64,000 nucleotides of DNA from Telopea speciosissima. Taxonomy: Eukaryota > Streptophyta > Magnoliopsida > Proteales > Proteaceae. Made by a program: the position numbers and the translations under genes. Below, in pieces: positions 11,644 to 22,472 of this stretch; position 1 is the first letter of the stretch; each line of letters opens with the position of its first letter. The DNA lies in NCBI RefSeq assembly GCF_018873765.1, contig NC_057926.1, positions 54,573,378 to 54,637,377 on the forward strand. Direction: 5' to 3'. Below the pieces are notes generated by a model. The model saw nothing but the letters and a program-made list of their open reading frames with translations, searched no databases and was not told where the DNA came from.

Positions 11644-12149
11644 TGTGTTAAGAATCATATCAGTTGAAATTGCAAATTATGGAGCAATACCTCACGCACA
11701 TTGTAATTAATTAACAAGATAGGATGTTGACCCATTAAGATAGAGGGACCTGGGGACCATATGAAATCATTGGATTTCTTATGTTTCATAATTTAGGGTT
11801 ACAGCACTTAATCACGATTAGCATAGAAAAAGAAATCCAATTATCAGTATTTAATTTGGCGTCGTGCATCTCGTTGGAGTGGAGTCGTTAATCAAAGAAA
11901 TTTGACCTCAATAATTGGGCATTTTATATGCCATATATATTACAAAGAGATATATCCATAGATCTTATGTTTCGATTTTGCAATTCCTTAAAATTCTTTC
12001 ATCTTTGAGTAGGCCCAGCCCAATTTCATTTTCAAGCAAAATTTTCACAATCCTAACATGGCTAGAGCCTAGAGTACTAGACATGATTTGAACTTCTATA
12101 AGAGATTTGAACACACCAACCTAGTATTTGTGTATATATATATATTTAT
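11166..12149. repeat. Spacer with CT/TG microsatellite
   Basis: A compound microsatellite (CT then TG) lies at about 11598-11648. The rest is AT-rich, has no counterpart in the left unit and contains no gene I recognise. Confidence 0.55.
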
Positions 12150-12548
12150 TATTAGATGAAATTTTGTTTGGAGAAGAAAACTATAAATTGCTTTGAACGC
12201 GTACTCGTTGTCTTAAAAGAGATATTTGCCCCCACACGATTGAAGCAAATTCACCTTTAGGATTCAACAAAGCATTGAAGAATCTAACTTAGATTCTAGA
12301 GAGATTCTGATTGCAAGAGAGAGAGAGAGAGAGAGAGAGTATTTAACAAATTGTGTGTTTTGATCGACTAGAACGGAACGGTCATAACTGGAACCCATTC
12401 ACTGGAACGATCATAACTATTTCAATAGTCTCATTGGCACCCATTCACTGGAACGGTCATAACTATTTCAATAGTCATGATCATTCCAATAATCATGACT
12501 AATCTCTTCTTCATGGGTTTAAAACCCTTTATTACAATCTATCTAACA
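12150..12548. mobile_element. Short solo-LTR-like repeat, old
   Basis: The block starts TATTAGATG (TGTTAGATG in the left unit at 1941) and ends TCTAACA. It shares the internal stretch tttgaacgcg...gagatatttgcccc with the LTR-like insertions at 20841 and 27120. It is a diverged member of that LTR family. No internal region is present. Confidence 0.45.
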
Positions 12549-13812
12549 TATATGTAGTGCCTTTCATGCATGCCTCTGCTGATTCCATACATCAACTCAG
12601 TGGTCTGAAACCTTGATCAACGGCCCATTTGGTTGGACCAATTGACCTCCCACCAGGCCTCGAAGACAAGATGTTCCAACTCTTTGAATTGATCATCTCT
12701 CCCAATAAAACAAAACAAATGGAAAATTACATGATTAACTACTTTTGGGTGAGGTGGCTCACGTACCACATGATCCGGTTCCCAAAATGGGAGAAAGGCT
12801 GACTTGTCTTCTACAACACTTTTTTTTTTTTTTTTGGTAAACTTCTACAACACTTTGTCAGTCACACTTTTTTATGTATATATATATTCCATCACATTCT
12901 CAGTCAGAAGTAGATTACTACATTCTAACTTTGAGATAATATACTAAGAGTTTAACTAGTTATCACTACATTGGTGATATTTGATTTTTATAACTATGTA
13001 TTATTTCTGTCACGTGGCAATTCAGATGAAGCTGAAATTTTTGTGATCGACAAGACCCCATGATTTTCTATTTACCTGTCAAGTTTCAAGTTAATTAGAG
13101 TTTTTCACATTGCAAAACAAACCATTAAAATTTCAAGACTGCAAAAAACAGGGTGCATAGCTAGGGGTTGCCTGGACATAAATGAGGAGGGTATGCCATT
13201 ATATACATGTTGAAATGATCAAATTCGAGATTAAAATTTGACATGTGGTTAATCTACAACATTTATTAGATATCACACGGTGGACTTATAACATTAATAT
13301 TATTACAGAGACTAGAATGAGAGCCATGGTTACATTAATGCATTTGTCACTAAGCATGGTGACAACAAGATTTTCCATTTATTAGTTACCCACACTTGGA
13401 GTATGATATACACAAAAGTGGCAAGACAACATGAATGCACTAACAACTAGGAGGGAAGACCCTGTACGTGGATCCCATATCGATCACTTAATTCACTTCC
13501 AACTAGGTGAGTCACTCCGACCAATCCAAACCTGTGGGGTTGTAACAGTTCACCATCAACTCAAGTGGATTGTAGCTTAAACCGATCTGAAGTATAAAAG
13601 GAACAATGATGGACAAGGATAGATATTCATATTTATTATTATTACCTTATTTTACTCTTACTTAACTATTGTCTGGTTCTGACTTTATCATCGGAGATTA
13701 ATCACGAGTTAACCTCGTGTTAAACAGACCATTGTCTATTCCTCTTACTAGTCATCCACCTCAGATTAGCTGGAATCCAGCGTCAACAGAGTACTTCCCC
13801 ATATCTCCCGTG
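12549..13812. other. MLP-B upstream region
   Basis: This AT-rich upstream DNA includes a stretch (13190-13440) that matches the regions upstream of psiC (20480-20700) and MLP-D (22180-22300). CACGTG occurs near 13013 (ctgtcacgtggc), far from the TATA box. The proximal G-box seen in A, D and E reads acaaaagtggc here and is lost. Confidence 0.5.
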
Positions 13813-13821
13813 TATAAATAG
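13813..13821 (+). promoter_or_regulatory. TATA box of MLP-B
   Basis: TATAAATAG lies about 90 bp upstream of the MLP-B start codon, in a block almost identical to the MLP-A promoter. Confidence 0.7.
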
Positions 13822-13909
13822 CCTAACGTGCTCTCCTTCATCCCATTCTCCTCCTTCCTCAGCTGTGTTTATTCTTTTTGGTTTGCTCCGGTCTCTTTGT
13901 AAAGAAAGC

Positions 13910-14502
13910 ATGTCTTCCGAAGAAGGGGTTTCTACATTTGAGGTGGAGTTTGAGATAAAGTGCTCAGCAGAGAAATTCTTCGACATTTACGCAGACCATG
14001 TAACCATGTTGCCACAGGTCCTCCCTCACATGTTTAGAAGCACCACAGTTGTCAAAGGGGATGGCAAGAGTGTGGGTTCTGTAGTGGACTGGGAATATTT
14101 TTTAGGTAACTATTAACATTCTTCCCTTTTGAATTAATTGCTTCCAAACAGAGACCCTTTATTTATGATGTATTTTACAAATTAAACCTAATTTTGGGTT
14201 AACTCTTGTTGATCACAGAGCCACCTATCTTTGAGACTGCAAGGCAAACTATTGAAGCAATAGATGAAGAAAAAATGGTACTCACCAAAAGATTCTACGG
14301 TGGTGATCTGGGGAAAAAATTTGATCTTTACAGAGCCACACTGACGGCTTTTAAGAAAGATGGAAAGAACTATGTGAAGTGGTGTCTTGATATCAAGAAG
14401 ACGCATGGAGAAATTCCTGAGCCACATGACTACATGGATTTTATTGAGAAGTTCACCAAAGAGTTCGACTCTAGCCTTGCCAGTGGAAATATTTCTGTAT
14501 AG
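13910..14502 (+). CDS. MLP-B: major latex protein-like, Bet v 1 family
   Basis: Exons 13910-14105 and 14219-14502 join in phase 1 to give 159 residues. The glycine-rich loop (residues 49-61) and C-terminal helix are intact. Compared with MLP-A and MLP-D it has S69I, T154S, V157I and A159V, and silent changes in exon 1. The promoter and 5' leader are shared with MLP-A. Its 3' spacer has collected an unusual load of transposons: a 1-kb Mutator-like element, two solo LTRs and an L1 fragment. Function as for the family: a small cytosolic ligand-binding protein. The ligand is unknown. Confidence 0.95.
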
Positions 14503-14829
14503 ACAAAAACCAGAAAGTTCTTACCTAGCTAGCTAGCTAGAGAATGTGTGTTGTGGCACTAGCTAGGTGGCATCTAAATGAAAGATAAAGATTACGTATC
14601 TGTGAAGGTGTGCCGGCGTATGAGTATAACTTTGTTCAATCATAGCTAGGGTTGCTTAAATTTCTCTACTTCCAATGAACTTGAAGACCCGTTGGTGACA
14701 GTGGCTAGATATGATATGTCTCAATCTTATGTATGATACTATGGCGTGTGTAATATACTAAAAACAATGGTCTACGCAGCTATAATAAATAAAACCTTTG
14801 TATTTGTATTTTTCAAGTCTTAGTTTTAA

Positions 14830-15871
14830 GGATTTTTATCCTCTCAATTTCTAATCTGTCAATTTCTATAAATTTCCCCCTTAGAATGTCGATATTGGAC
14901 GATCAGATTTCAATTTCCAAATTTCACCCACCCAATCCTAAGCTAACCTGAGTTATCCGTTTCTCTCTCCTCTCTCACTCCTCCCTCTCTTGACGCCGAA
15001 CACAACCCCGGCGATGACGATGGAAGATGACTCAGCAGGAGGCGGCGGTAGGAGATCAGGATTGGGTCTAGTGAGATCTTGGTTGGAGTCGCTTAATTTG
15101 AACACTTCAATTTTTTAAGATGGCTTCGCTTTACTTGGTCTTCCGGGAATGAAATCGAAACCACGTAGGTGAAGCCGAAGGGACAAAAAAGATAGAGAAG
15201 AGAAGAGATTATCCAGAGTAACAGAAGGGGAGAGCACCGAAAATTCAGGCATTTTAATGGAATTTGAAGGACATTGTATATATATGAGGCACCATTATAG
15301 AGCACAAGTGGGTTTCTTACAGAACTTAAGTTTAAGGGAGTGAGTAATTAGATGTTCTAAAGAATTTCTCGGTTCAGTTTTTCCTTAAATCTGATTATCA
15401 AAATCAATTCCAAATGAGTGTTTCTTAAAACAAATGGGCAAAATTAATTCATGGCCTGCTTCATACATCAAAGATTGAGATTCTTTTAGGGTTAAAATCC
15501 AGATCGAGCTTTTTAAGGGTAATGGGTTACATGTTCTAACGAATTTCTGGGTTCAGTTTTTACAGAAGGTTCAGAGTTGATTTTGCCAGATCTGAGTTAT
15601 GTTCATTGATTCATAGCTTGGGTTTTGAATTGGTTCATATTATAGACATCAAGTTCGGTTTGATTTTTTTTTTTTTAAGCTCTTGATGGGTGAGAGAGGA
15701 GAGGTCAGAGAGCACTGAATTGAGAGAGGAGAGAGAAACAGGTAACTCGAGTTAGGATAGAATTGAATGGGTGAAATTTGGGCATTGAAATCTGATCGTC
15801 GATTTCAAGTACCATGTGATAACATTTTAAGGGAGAAATTGACGGATATGAAATTGAGAAAATAAAAATCT
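14830..15871. mobile_element. Mutator-like element with long inverted repeats, B copy (Pack-MULE candidate)
   Basis: It sits at the same site as the A and D elements: GGATTTTTATCC end, flanks TAGTTTTAA at 14821-14829 and TAGCTGTAA at 15872-15880. It is 1,042 bp with a different interior. The subterminal regions form a long imperfect inverted repeat: gatcagatttcaatttcc near 14918 pairs with its reverse complement near 15780-15800, continuing through ctctctcc. Between them is a GC-richer, gene-like stretch near 15014-15110 reading MTMEDDSAGGGGRRSG and then RSWLESLNLN. This suggests a captured host exon. Mobility genes are absent. Confidence 0.75.
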
Positions 15872-15880
15872 TAGCTGTAA

Positions 15881-16112
15881 ATGATAGAATTATTATTTGG
15901 GCGATCTTGCTTTTAATTAAAATACAATCTTATAAATTTATCCAGGTAATCTAAATATCTGACAAAGCGATCTTTGTCCTCTGTACCATCATCAACCCTA
16001 ATGAACCTGATCAACTTTAATCACCTTGGTCTCATCAAAGAAAAAAAAAAAAAAAAAAAACTTTAATCACCTTGGAACTCCAAGCTCCACGCATGAATAA
16101 GTCTCTCATCCA

Positions 16113-16150
<38 letters not shown>

Positions 16151-16423
16151 TTTCTTCTCGAGCCCTCTCTTTTCCTAAGGTGCAACTACCAATTTTTTAC
16201 ACAAAAATCAAGGACACCATTTCGCAAGCGGCCAAGAAAACAAGCCCTTGTGGTGTAGCCCACACTTTTCTTTCTTTATTCCCTCTGTGCACGTACAACT
16301 TTACTCGTATACTCATCGATGACAGACCTATATAGTGATGCATCGCCCTTCATGGTGTAATACCGTAACAAGAGCTCAAGAACATCAATACTGCCGTGAT
16401 GAACTGCAAGTTGTTAGAAAAAC
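15881..16423. repeat. MLP 3' spacer F, B copy (first part)
   Basis: Matches 4450-5260 and 23951-24700 at moderate identity, without the small MITE found there. It holds an A run near 16040 and a TC microsatellite at 16115-16148. No gene. Confidence 0.65.
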
Positions 16424-17140
16424 TGTTGGGGTCCTTCTCATTAAAGAGGGACAGCTACCGTCCTTGACAAATGGCCTGGACAGTGGAGTGAATTACAAAA
16501 TCAAATAAAAATATAGAGAAAGAAAAGAGAGTAATGGAGAGTAATAAGCTAATGGCCAAAATAGCAATCGGCCATTAAATGGAAGGAAGAAAAAATGGGG
16601 AGGGGTGCCTCCCACCTACCTTGTTTTGTTTAATAACGTGAAGAACAAGGTGAACGCTCCTCTATCATTTCCTATAATTAGGGGTAAGAGAAAGGGTTCT
16701 ATACAGGTCGAACATACAAGTTCAAGAACTGTGAGTGTGGGAGAGTTGTTTGGAATTATTGGGTTTTGAGTATTCTCTTCAGGGGTTTGAGAGTGTGAGT
16801 TGAGAGAGGATGTACAAGAGGTATCCGGATTTGTATACAGGGTTGGGTTTGACTTAAATCCAAATGTACGTTATTACTTGTACGGTTGTTCTCTCAAGTT
16901 CTCTCATAGTGAAGAAGTCCCAATTACGCCCATGGATGTAGGCATTGCCAAACCATATAAACACTTGTATCTGTGAGTTTATTTGCTTTTATCATTTTTA
17001 TACGCTCTTTGTATGTTCTCACTTTGTATTAACATGGTCACTATTCATGTGACACTATGCACAGTTACTATTCACGTACTGCCGTATTTCTCGAGTTTTC
17101 TTTATATAGGTGGAAAATGATTTCTGTACTTTTCCCAACA
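16424..17140. mobile_element. Solo LTR (717 bp), family unassigned
   Basis: The ends TGTTGGG and CCCAACA are perfect inverted repeats of the LTR type. The flanks AAAAC (16419-16423) and AAAAT (17141-17145) fit a 5-bp target duplication with one change. The D spacer has the unoccupied site near 24690. No internal retroelement region is present, so it is a solo LTR, and it inserted only in the MLP-B lineage. Confidence 0.75.
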
Positions 17141-17145
17141 AAAAT

Positions 17146-17950
17146 AACCCCAGAAATAGGGATTTTTGCAGAAAAAAGAAGATAAAGAGAAGATCACACA
17201 AACACACAAGCTTCAACCCTCCTTTCCTCTATGAATCGTACAACACTTTGAGGCTGGCTCTTAGGGTGGTTTGTGCCAACTATGCGATGGCGCTCTACTT
17301 ACCGGTCACAAACTCGATCACATGTTTACTTTTCTCATTTGATCCTTGCACATCGTTGGTTCCCCAAATCCTCATGTTCCACTTGTGGAGATCTGTCGAA
17401 GTTCTGATACCACTATTGAGATGAGTGTACATATAAGAAAAAGAAATCAAGCAAACAATCAGGCATAAACGTGAGAAACTTAACTTGGTTCAACACGAAT
17501 GCCTACATTCACATTAGAGAACCAGATAATACTTCTGTAGTGCGCCAAAAAATCTCTACACCACTTTCCACCTCCTTGTGTAATCTCATTCTTACACCTA
17601 GGGTTTTTCCCCAATAAAGATAATATATAAGCACCCTAGAAACTAATTCTCAAACAATTAAATTCTAGTACATATATGAACCAAAAAAATGAGCCAACTA
17701 AATATATACAAGGTCCAACAACAACTGCGTGGGTTCTGCAGAATACACAACACAAAACCCAACAAAAAAGGGTAGGATATTTGGGGTAAATCTGTAAATG
17801 GATACTCACTATATATGAGTCATAGAACTGATTTTATACTAATATGCAGAATTTTTAACCCTGAATAGAGGAGAATGAAATATTTTTAAAATTGCACAGC
17901 AATAAAATCGACAAAAAATTATAAGAGACTAAGAAAGAGCTTAAAGAACC
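17146..17950. repeat. MLP 3' spacer F, B copy (second part)
   Basis: Continues the F spacer after the solo LTR and aligns with about 5270-6200 and 24710-25640. Non-coding. Confidence 0.6.
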
Positions 17951-17960
17951 CACATTTTTT

Positions 17961-18564
17961 TTTTGCTAAAGGTCAGCAAAGTATGTATTAATATAAAAGA
18001 ATATGAAATACAAGAATGACTGGAAGACTAACTAAAAGAAAAAGGCCCAGAAAATTGCCGATTGCTTTCGGCAACGCCCGTAGCGAAAGGCAAACCCTGA
18101 GCCCTATTACAAAAGAGCAGAGAAGTCTCTTAAAAGAAACTCAAAAATCAGAGAGCCGCTTAGGTAAATCTGTAGTAGGGGTGACCTAGAGCATCCCCAG
18201 AGATCGCATGTGCAATGAAATGAGGGGATTCAGTCCAAATGTTTGAAGTCTTCACTTTTGCCGCATGATTCGCTAAGGCATCAGCAGGCGCATTTGCTTC
18301 CCGATAATAGTGGGAGAGTCGCCACTGTATAGAGTCAAGGAAAATAGAGACCATCCACCAGTTCTATAGGAAACACCAAGGAATCCTGTGGGAAAGGATG
18401 GATGTTACCACGGTTGTCGAGTCACTCTCAATCCATAGCATATCAATATGTAAATCCCGTGCCTACTTGATCCCCTCAAAGAACGCTGCCATCTCTACCC
18501 TGAAATTTGTTCCCACCCCCTGCTAGGACGAGAAACATCTAATAGCAGAACCAACATAGCTGTT
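17961..18564 (-). mobile_element. L1-type LINE 3' fragment (RNase H domain)
   Basis: A minus-strand reading (18160-18354) shows the C-terminal LINE RNase H signature WRLSHYYREANAPADALANHA. The poly(A) tail reads as the T run at the left edge. The flanks CACATTTTTT (17951-17960 and 18565-18574) are a perfect 10-bp target duplication. It is a 5'-truncated insertion of about 600 bp, specific to the MLP-B spacer. Confidence 0.88.
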
Positions 18565-18574
18565 CACATTTTTT

Positions 18575-18791
18575 ATTTTTGAACAGCCTAATAGATTTCT
18601 TTCAATAATTTTTTTCTTCAGTGGAAGAATATATTTCTAAACAACAAAATTTGCAGCATTGAAGGGAAAAAATTCTTCCACGTGCTTCCACGTGTAACGA
18701 TTAAATTATTTCCAAGAGAAATTAAAAAGTTTAATATAATAACAAGGATAATTGCTGTGGTAGAATTGGAGGCATATCAATATTAATTAGG
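18575..18791. repeat. MLP 3' spacer F, B copy (third part)
   Basis: Aligns with about 6210-6390 and 25650-25830. Non-coding, interrupted at 18797 by a solo LTR. Confidence 0.6.
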
Positions 18792-18796
18792 GTTGT

Positions 18797-19506
18797 TGAT
18801 GAGGCATAAAACACCCTACCTATCGGAGGTTGCCACGTGGCTGATCCGACCTCAGTCTGAGAACCGAGTTGAGCCGAGCAGGAGAATGGGCCGACCCCAT
18901 CTTCGATAAGTCATCTGACAGAGCCAGGCTCGAGTGAGCTGGCCGGTGGTTGAGGCCGAGCTCATACAGGTCAGCCAGACTCCTAGCCGAGCTTGAGGCC
19001 GAGAACCACCTCTCGGGCCGACCTCCTCTGCCGACCCCTTGGGCCGACCTCCGAGGCTGAGCCCTCCTCCACTGAGGCTGCCATAGCACCCCGCCGGGGA
19101 TCTCTGGGCCACGTCAGCACATCCCGAGAATCACGGGATAAGGATCGAGCCACGATCCCAGCACAACACGGAATCGCACTCTACATGGACTCTTACCTTA
19201 ATAAGAGTCCGACCCCGAAAATGACTCTCCACTCCGCTCTACGCGGGAGAACCTTCCGAAAGAAGGACTCCTACCATACTAGGACTCTTCCATCCGTCTC
19301 ATCTCCTCCTCACTCTATAAATACCCAGGTATGGAGCACTATTCCTCATCTCACTTTTACTAGCAGTTACGCTGTTGCATTGGAGACCTGACTTGAGCAT
19401 CGGAGAGTCCTAGGCCGGAGCCACACCGGCCCTCTTGCGCTCATTGCTTGGTTTTTGCAGGCTCATCCGCGGGCGAACCAAGCACCGGAGGTTTTCACAC
19501 GCAACA
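18797..19506 (+). mobile_element. Solo LTR (710 bp), probably Ty3/gypsy type
   Basis: It starts TGATGAGGC and ends CGCAACA, flanked by a perfect 5-bp duplication GTTGT (18792-18796 and 19507-19511). The empty site (agggttgtgatc) is present once in both sister spacers (near 6382 and 25820). A TATA-like tataaatacc near 19315 is followed by a transcribed-leader-like stretch. It is distinctly GC-richer than its surroundings. No internal region is present. The intact ends and perfect duplication suggest a fairly young insertion. The gypsy assignment rests on general LTR appearance only. Confidence 0.88.
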
Positions 19507-19511
19507 GTTGT

Positions 19512-20460
19512 GATCTTATTAGTAACACATAGTGGTGGCAATCCCCTATATTAAATCATAAATTAATATACATATCCACTCCACATCTTGGCTAGTTAAA
19601 ATCCCTCACAATCATTCTCAGGCAAAACTTTAAGGAATGAAGAATTGGATCATTACAGTACCCCCAACCCCACCTTCACGGCTTCACCCCAGAGAAAAAA
19701 GGGAATTTTTTTTTTATTATTATTATTAAATATTGTAAAACTTTTCATAATTCAGTAAATTAATGTATGCCTATCTAGACAGGTAAATGGGAAGGGTGAA
19801 CTCTTTAAACTTTCTATTTACTAGGAAGGTAAGAACTCTTTACGCTTACCTTATCTGTTTTTTTCTGTAATGGTATGAATCCTTGACCCATGACCTTCAA
19901 AAAAAGGACATAGTATTTTTTGGAGATGGGGATATATAAATGGATAACCATCTAACCATTGACAATCTTCCATGTATGTTCCAAGGACATTAATAATATT
20001 GCCGACTCTTTGACAAGAGGCCCTATCTTTAGCATGTAAGACAAATTGGTCTATTTTCAATTGATGGATACAGGAACAATGTTGTCAGATATCCATGCGC
20101 CCCACACACTCTCATGATCAATAGTATTTTTCTTAACAAAAAAAATTGATCTTATACCAATGCTAAGAATTTTTTAACCCCAAATAATGGAAGATAATGA
20201 AATCCATTAAAATTGCATTAAAATAAAATTATTAAAAAAAGGAAGTGCTTAAAAGGACCCACATTTTTCATTTTTGGACAACTAACCCATATTTTTTTTA
20301 TTATTTCATTGGAAAATATATTTCTAGACAGCTAATACGACATCGAAGGAAAAGAAATTTAATGTAACAAATAATTGTAGCGACAAAATTAGTTGCCTAT
20401 TGGGATTAAGCTTGTCTTGAAATACAACATAAAAGTGTTTGAATAGCACATTGGCCTATA
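19512..20460. repeat. MLP 3' spacer F, B copy (last part)
   Basis: Aligns closely with 25826-26725 and with 6390-7276. Non-coding. Confidence 0.65.
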
Positions 20461-20840
20461 GGGACTGTCAGGTCATACACGAAAGGGTATGCCATTATAT
20501 ATAGATTGAAAAATGTTTGAATTTGAGATTGAAATTTGATATGTTGCTAATATAGACCATTTCTTAGATATCCAACGGTGAGCTTGTCACATCACTCTTC
20601 CTTTTGGTTTTTTTCTTACCACATTGTCACATAACTCTTCCATGAAATGAAAAGAGAGTCATGGTTACAATGCATTTGTCACCAAATGTGGTGACAACAA
20701 GATTTCCCCACAGTACATCTCATATCTCCCTTGTAATCGTGTATAAATAACCTAACCTGCTCTCCTCCATCCCAACATCCTCCTTCCTCAGTTGTGTTTA
20801 TTCTTTTTTCGTTTGCTTCAGTATCTTTGTGTGTGTATGT
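20461..20840 (+). promoter_or_regulatory. Promoter remnant of psiC
   Basis: This upstream DNA is related to the region before MLP-B and MLP-D. TATAAATAA lies at 20742-20750, followed by a leader (ctgctctcctccatcccaac...) matching the other MLP leaders. It is cut off from its start codon by the LTR-like insertion at 20841. Confidence 0.6.
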
Positions 20841-21467
20841 TGTTGGAAAAAACTCTGATTGAAGAAGGAATCTTCAAACTGCTTTGAACGCGATCTCGCT
20901 ATCTTAAAGGAGATATTCGCCCCACACGACAAAATCACCTTCTGGAATCAACAAAGCAATAAAAATTAAAACACAGAACTCCTTTTAGAGATACTGAATT
21001 GTAAGAGAGAGAGAGAGATATTTTGTTTGAACACAGTACTTCTATAGAAGTGGAGCACCTCTTCTGAATAGACATATCTATTCATTTTGTATTTAGACCA
21101 TTAGATCGATTGTCATCCGATCTAACGGTCCAAATAAAATCAGAGATGAACCTGTTCACAACAGTCACATCCTATCAAACGTGATCCACGGATCTGATCA
21201 TTTCAAAAAATCAACGTACCAGATGATGCAAAGCAGCCACTAACGCCTCTACTGTCCACGCCACACGTGCGCGTACGCGTATGCGGATGGCTACCGTATA
21301 TACACCGTAGAATGTCTCCCTTTTTCGATTTAATTCAAGAGATAAAGAAGATAATATAATAAATACCATTTACAACTCTTGTAGTTTTTCGATGTGGGAC
21401 TAAAGCACTTTGACCAAAATAACAAAGTATTTATTTAATCTCTCATTTTATTACAATCTATCTAACA
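20841..21467. mobile_element. Solo-LTR-like insertion (627 bp) in the psiC leader
   Basis: Starts TGTTGGA and ends TCTAACA, imperfect LTR-style ends. The flanks tatgt and tatat are a weak 5-bp duplication. It sits between the promoter and the ATG of psiC. An equal-length copy lies at 27120-27746. It contains the motif tttgaacgcgatctcg...gagatattcgcccc, shared with 12150-12548. It inserted before the 6.3-kb duplication. Confidence 0.6.
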
Positions 21468-21495
21468 TATATTATCATGTCATTGTAAAGAAAGC

Positions 21496-21836
21496 ATGTC
21501 TTCGACACACGTCCTCCCTCTCACATGTTTAAGGCCACCTCAGTGGTTAAAGGGGATGGCAAGAGTGTGAGTTCTGTAATAGACTGGGAATACGCTTTAG
21601 GTAATTATAATATTCTTCAATTCCCTTCTAAATTACATCCAAACAGACCCTTTAGTTATGTGTTTCACAATGGCTAACTTTTGAGTTCTTGTTGATAACA
21701 GAGCCACCTAACTTTGAGACTACAAGGTAGACGATTGAAGCACTAGATGAAGAAAAAATGGTACTCACTAAAAGATTTTATGGTGGACATCTTGGGAAAA
21801 AAATTTGATCTTTTCAGGGCCACACTGAAGGCTTTA
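21496..21836 (+). pseudogene. psiC: broken MLP copy
   Basis: The ATG and the first three codons match the MLP start. Most of exon 1 is then missing (roughly residues 4 to 36), and the rest of exon 1 resumes out of frame at the gtcctccctctcacatg stretch. The intron is present. Exon 2 starts near 21703, carries a TAG where the intact genes have Gln75, has a frameshift at the glycine-lysine stretch, and stops matching after gaaggcttt (about 21836). Together with the LTR-like insertion in its leader, this copy cannot make an MLP. Confidence 0.9.
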
Positions 21837-22293
21837 ACATAGGATACAGTTTTTCATTATTCTCAAACATCTTTTGATACATTGGATTTCTAATAAAATA
21901 TCTAGGGGTTGGCCCGGGTCCCAGTGAATATTCTGGTTTAAAAAAACAAAAAAAAGGCACCCCCTAAAAGTTGAGGTCTTGCACTGAATGGTCCCCGGGT
22001 AATATGTGCTCCAATTGATATATAGGATTCCAACGAAGGGAAGGCAGGAGTCCTTCAACCACATTACTCATTAAAGAATAGATGCCCAAAAGGGTGAAAG
22101 GGATTGCAATGGAGTGGAGTAAAAGGGACCACTCTAGTGGGCTAGTGGCCTTACTTAAGAGAGATGCAGTGATGGTGAATGAGAGCCATGGTTACAATGC
22201 ATTTGTCACTAAACATGGTGACAACAAGAATTCCCATTCATTAGTTATCCATGTTCACCGCTTTGAGAATGACATACACAAAATATACATATA
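21837..22293. other. Spacer and distal promoter between psiC and MLP-D
   Basis: Shared with 28117-28572 at high identity. Its second half resembles the upstream regions of MLP-B and psiC. The open reading frames here are not conserved as protein, so I do not call a gene. Confidence 0.55.
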
Positions 22294-22356
22294 CACGTGG
22301 CAAGGCAACATGAACATTCACCCCCTCGCGTCAACAGGTGTCCCGTGTATAAATAA
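22294..22356 (+). promoter_or_regulatory. MLP-D promoter core
   Basis: A G-box CACGTG at 22294-22299 precedes a TATA box TATAAATAA at 22348-22356. The leader contains a GT-rich run (tgtgtgttgtgtgt) just before the start codon, shared with MLP-E but not with A or B. Confidence 0.7.
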
Positions 22357-22472
22357 CCTAACGTGCTCTCCAAGCGTCATCCCAATCTCCTCCGGCCTTC
22401 CTCAGCTGTGTGCTCTTCTTATTTTGATTGGTTTGTTCCGGTCTCTTTGTGTGTGTTGTGTGTAAAGAAAGC

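Noticed and set aside
16072-16335. Open frame over the TC microsatellite
   Set aside because: Low-complexity Ser/Leu run from a dinucleotide repeat, with no homology.
18820-19391. GC-rich open frames on both strands in the solo LTR
   Set aside because: The region is bounded as an LTR with a perfect 5-bp duplication. LTRs are not protein coding, and the frames show no known domain.
22082-22465. 127-residue open frame upstream of MLP-D (and its copy at 28361-28744)
   Set aside because: It is MLP promoter and leader DNA that happens to stay open. It overlaps the G-box and TATA box and matches no protein family. The recent duplication alone explains its presence twice.
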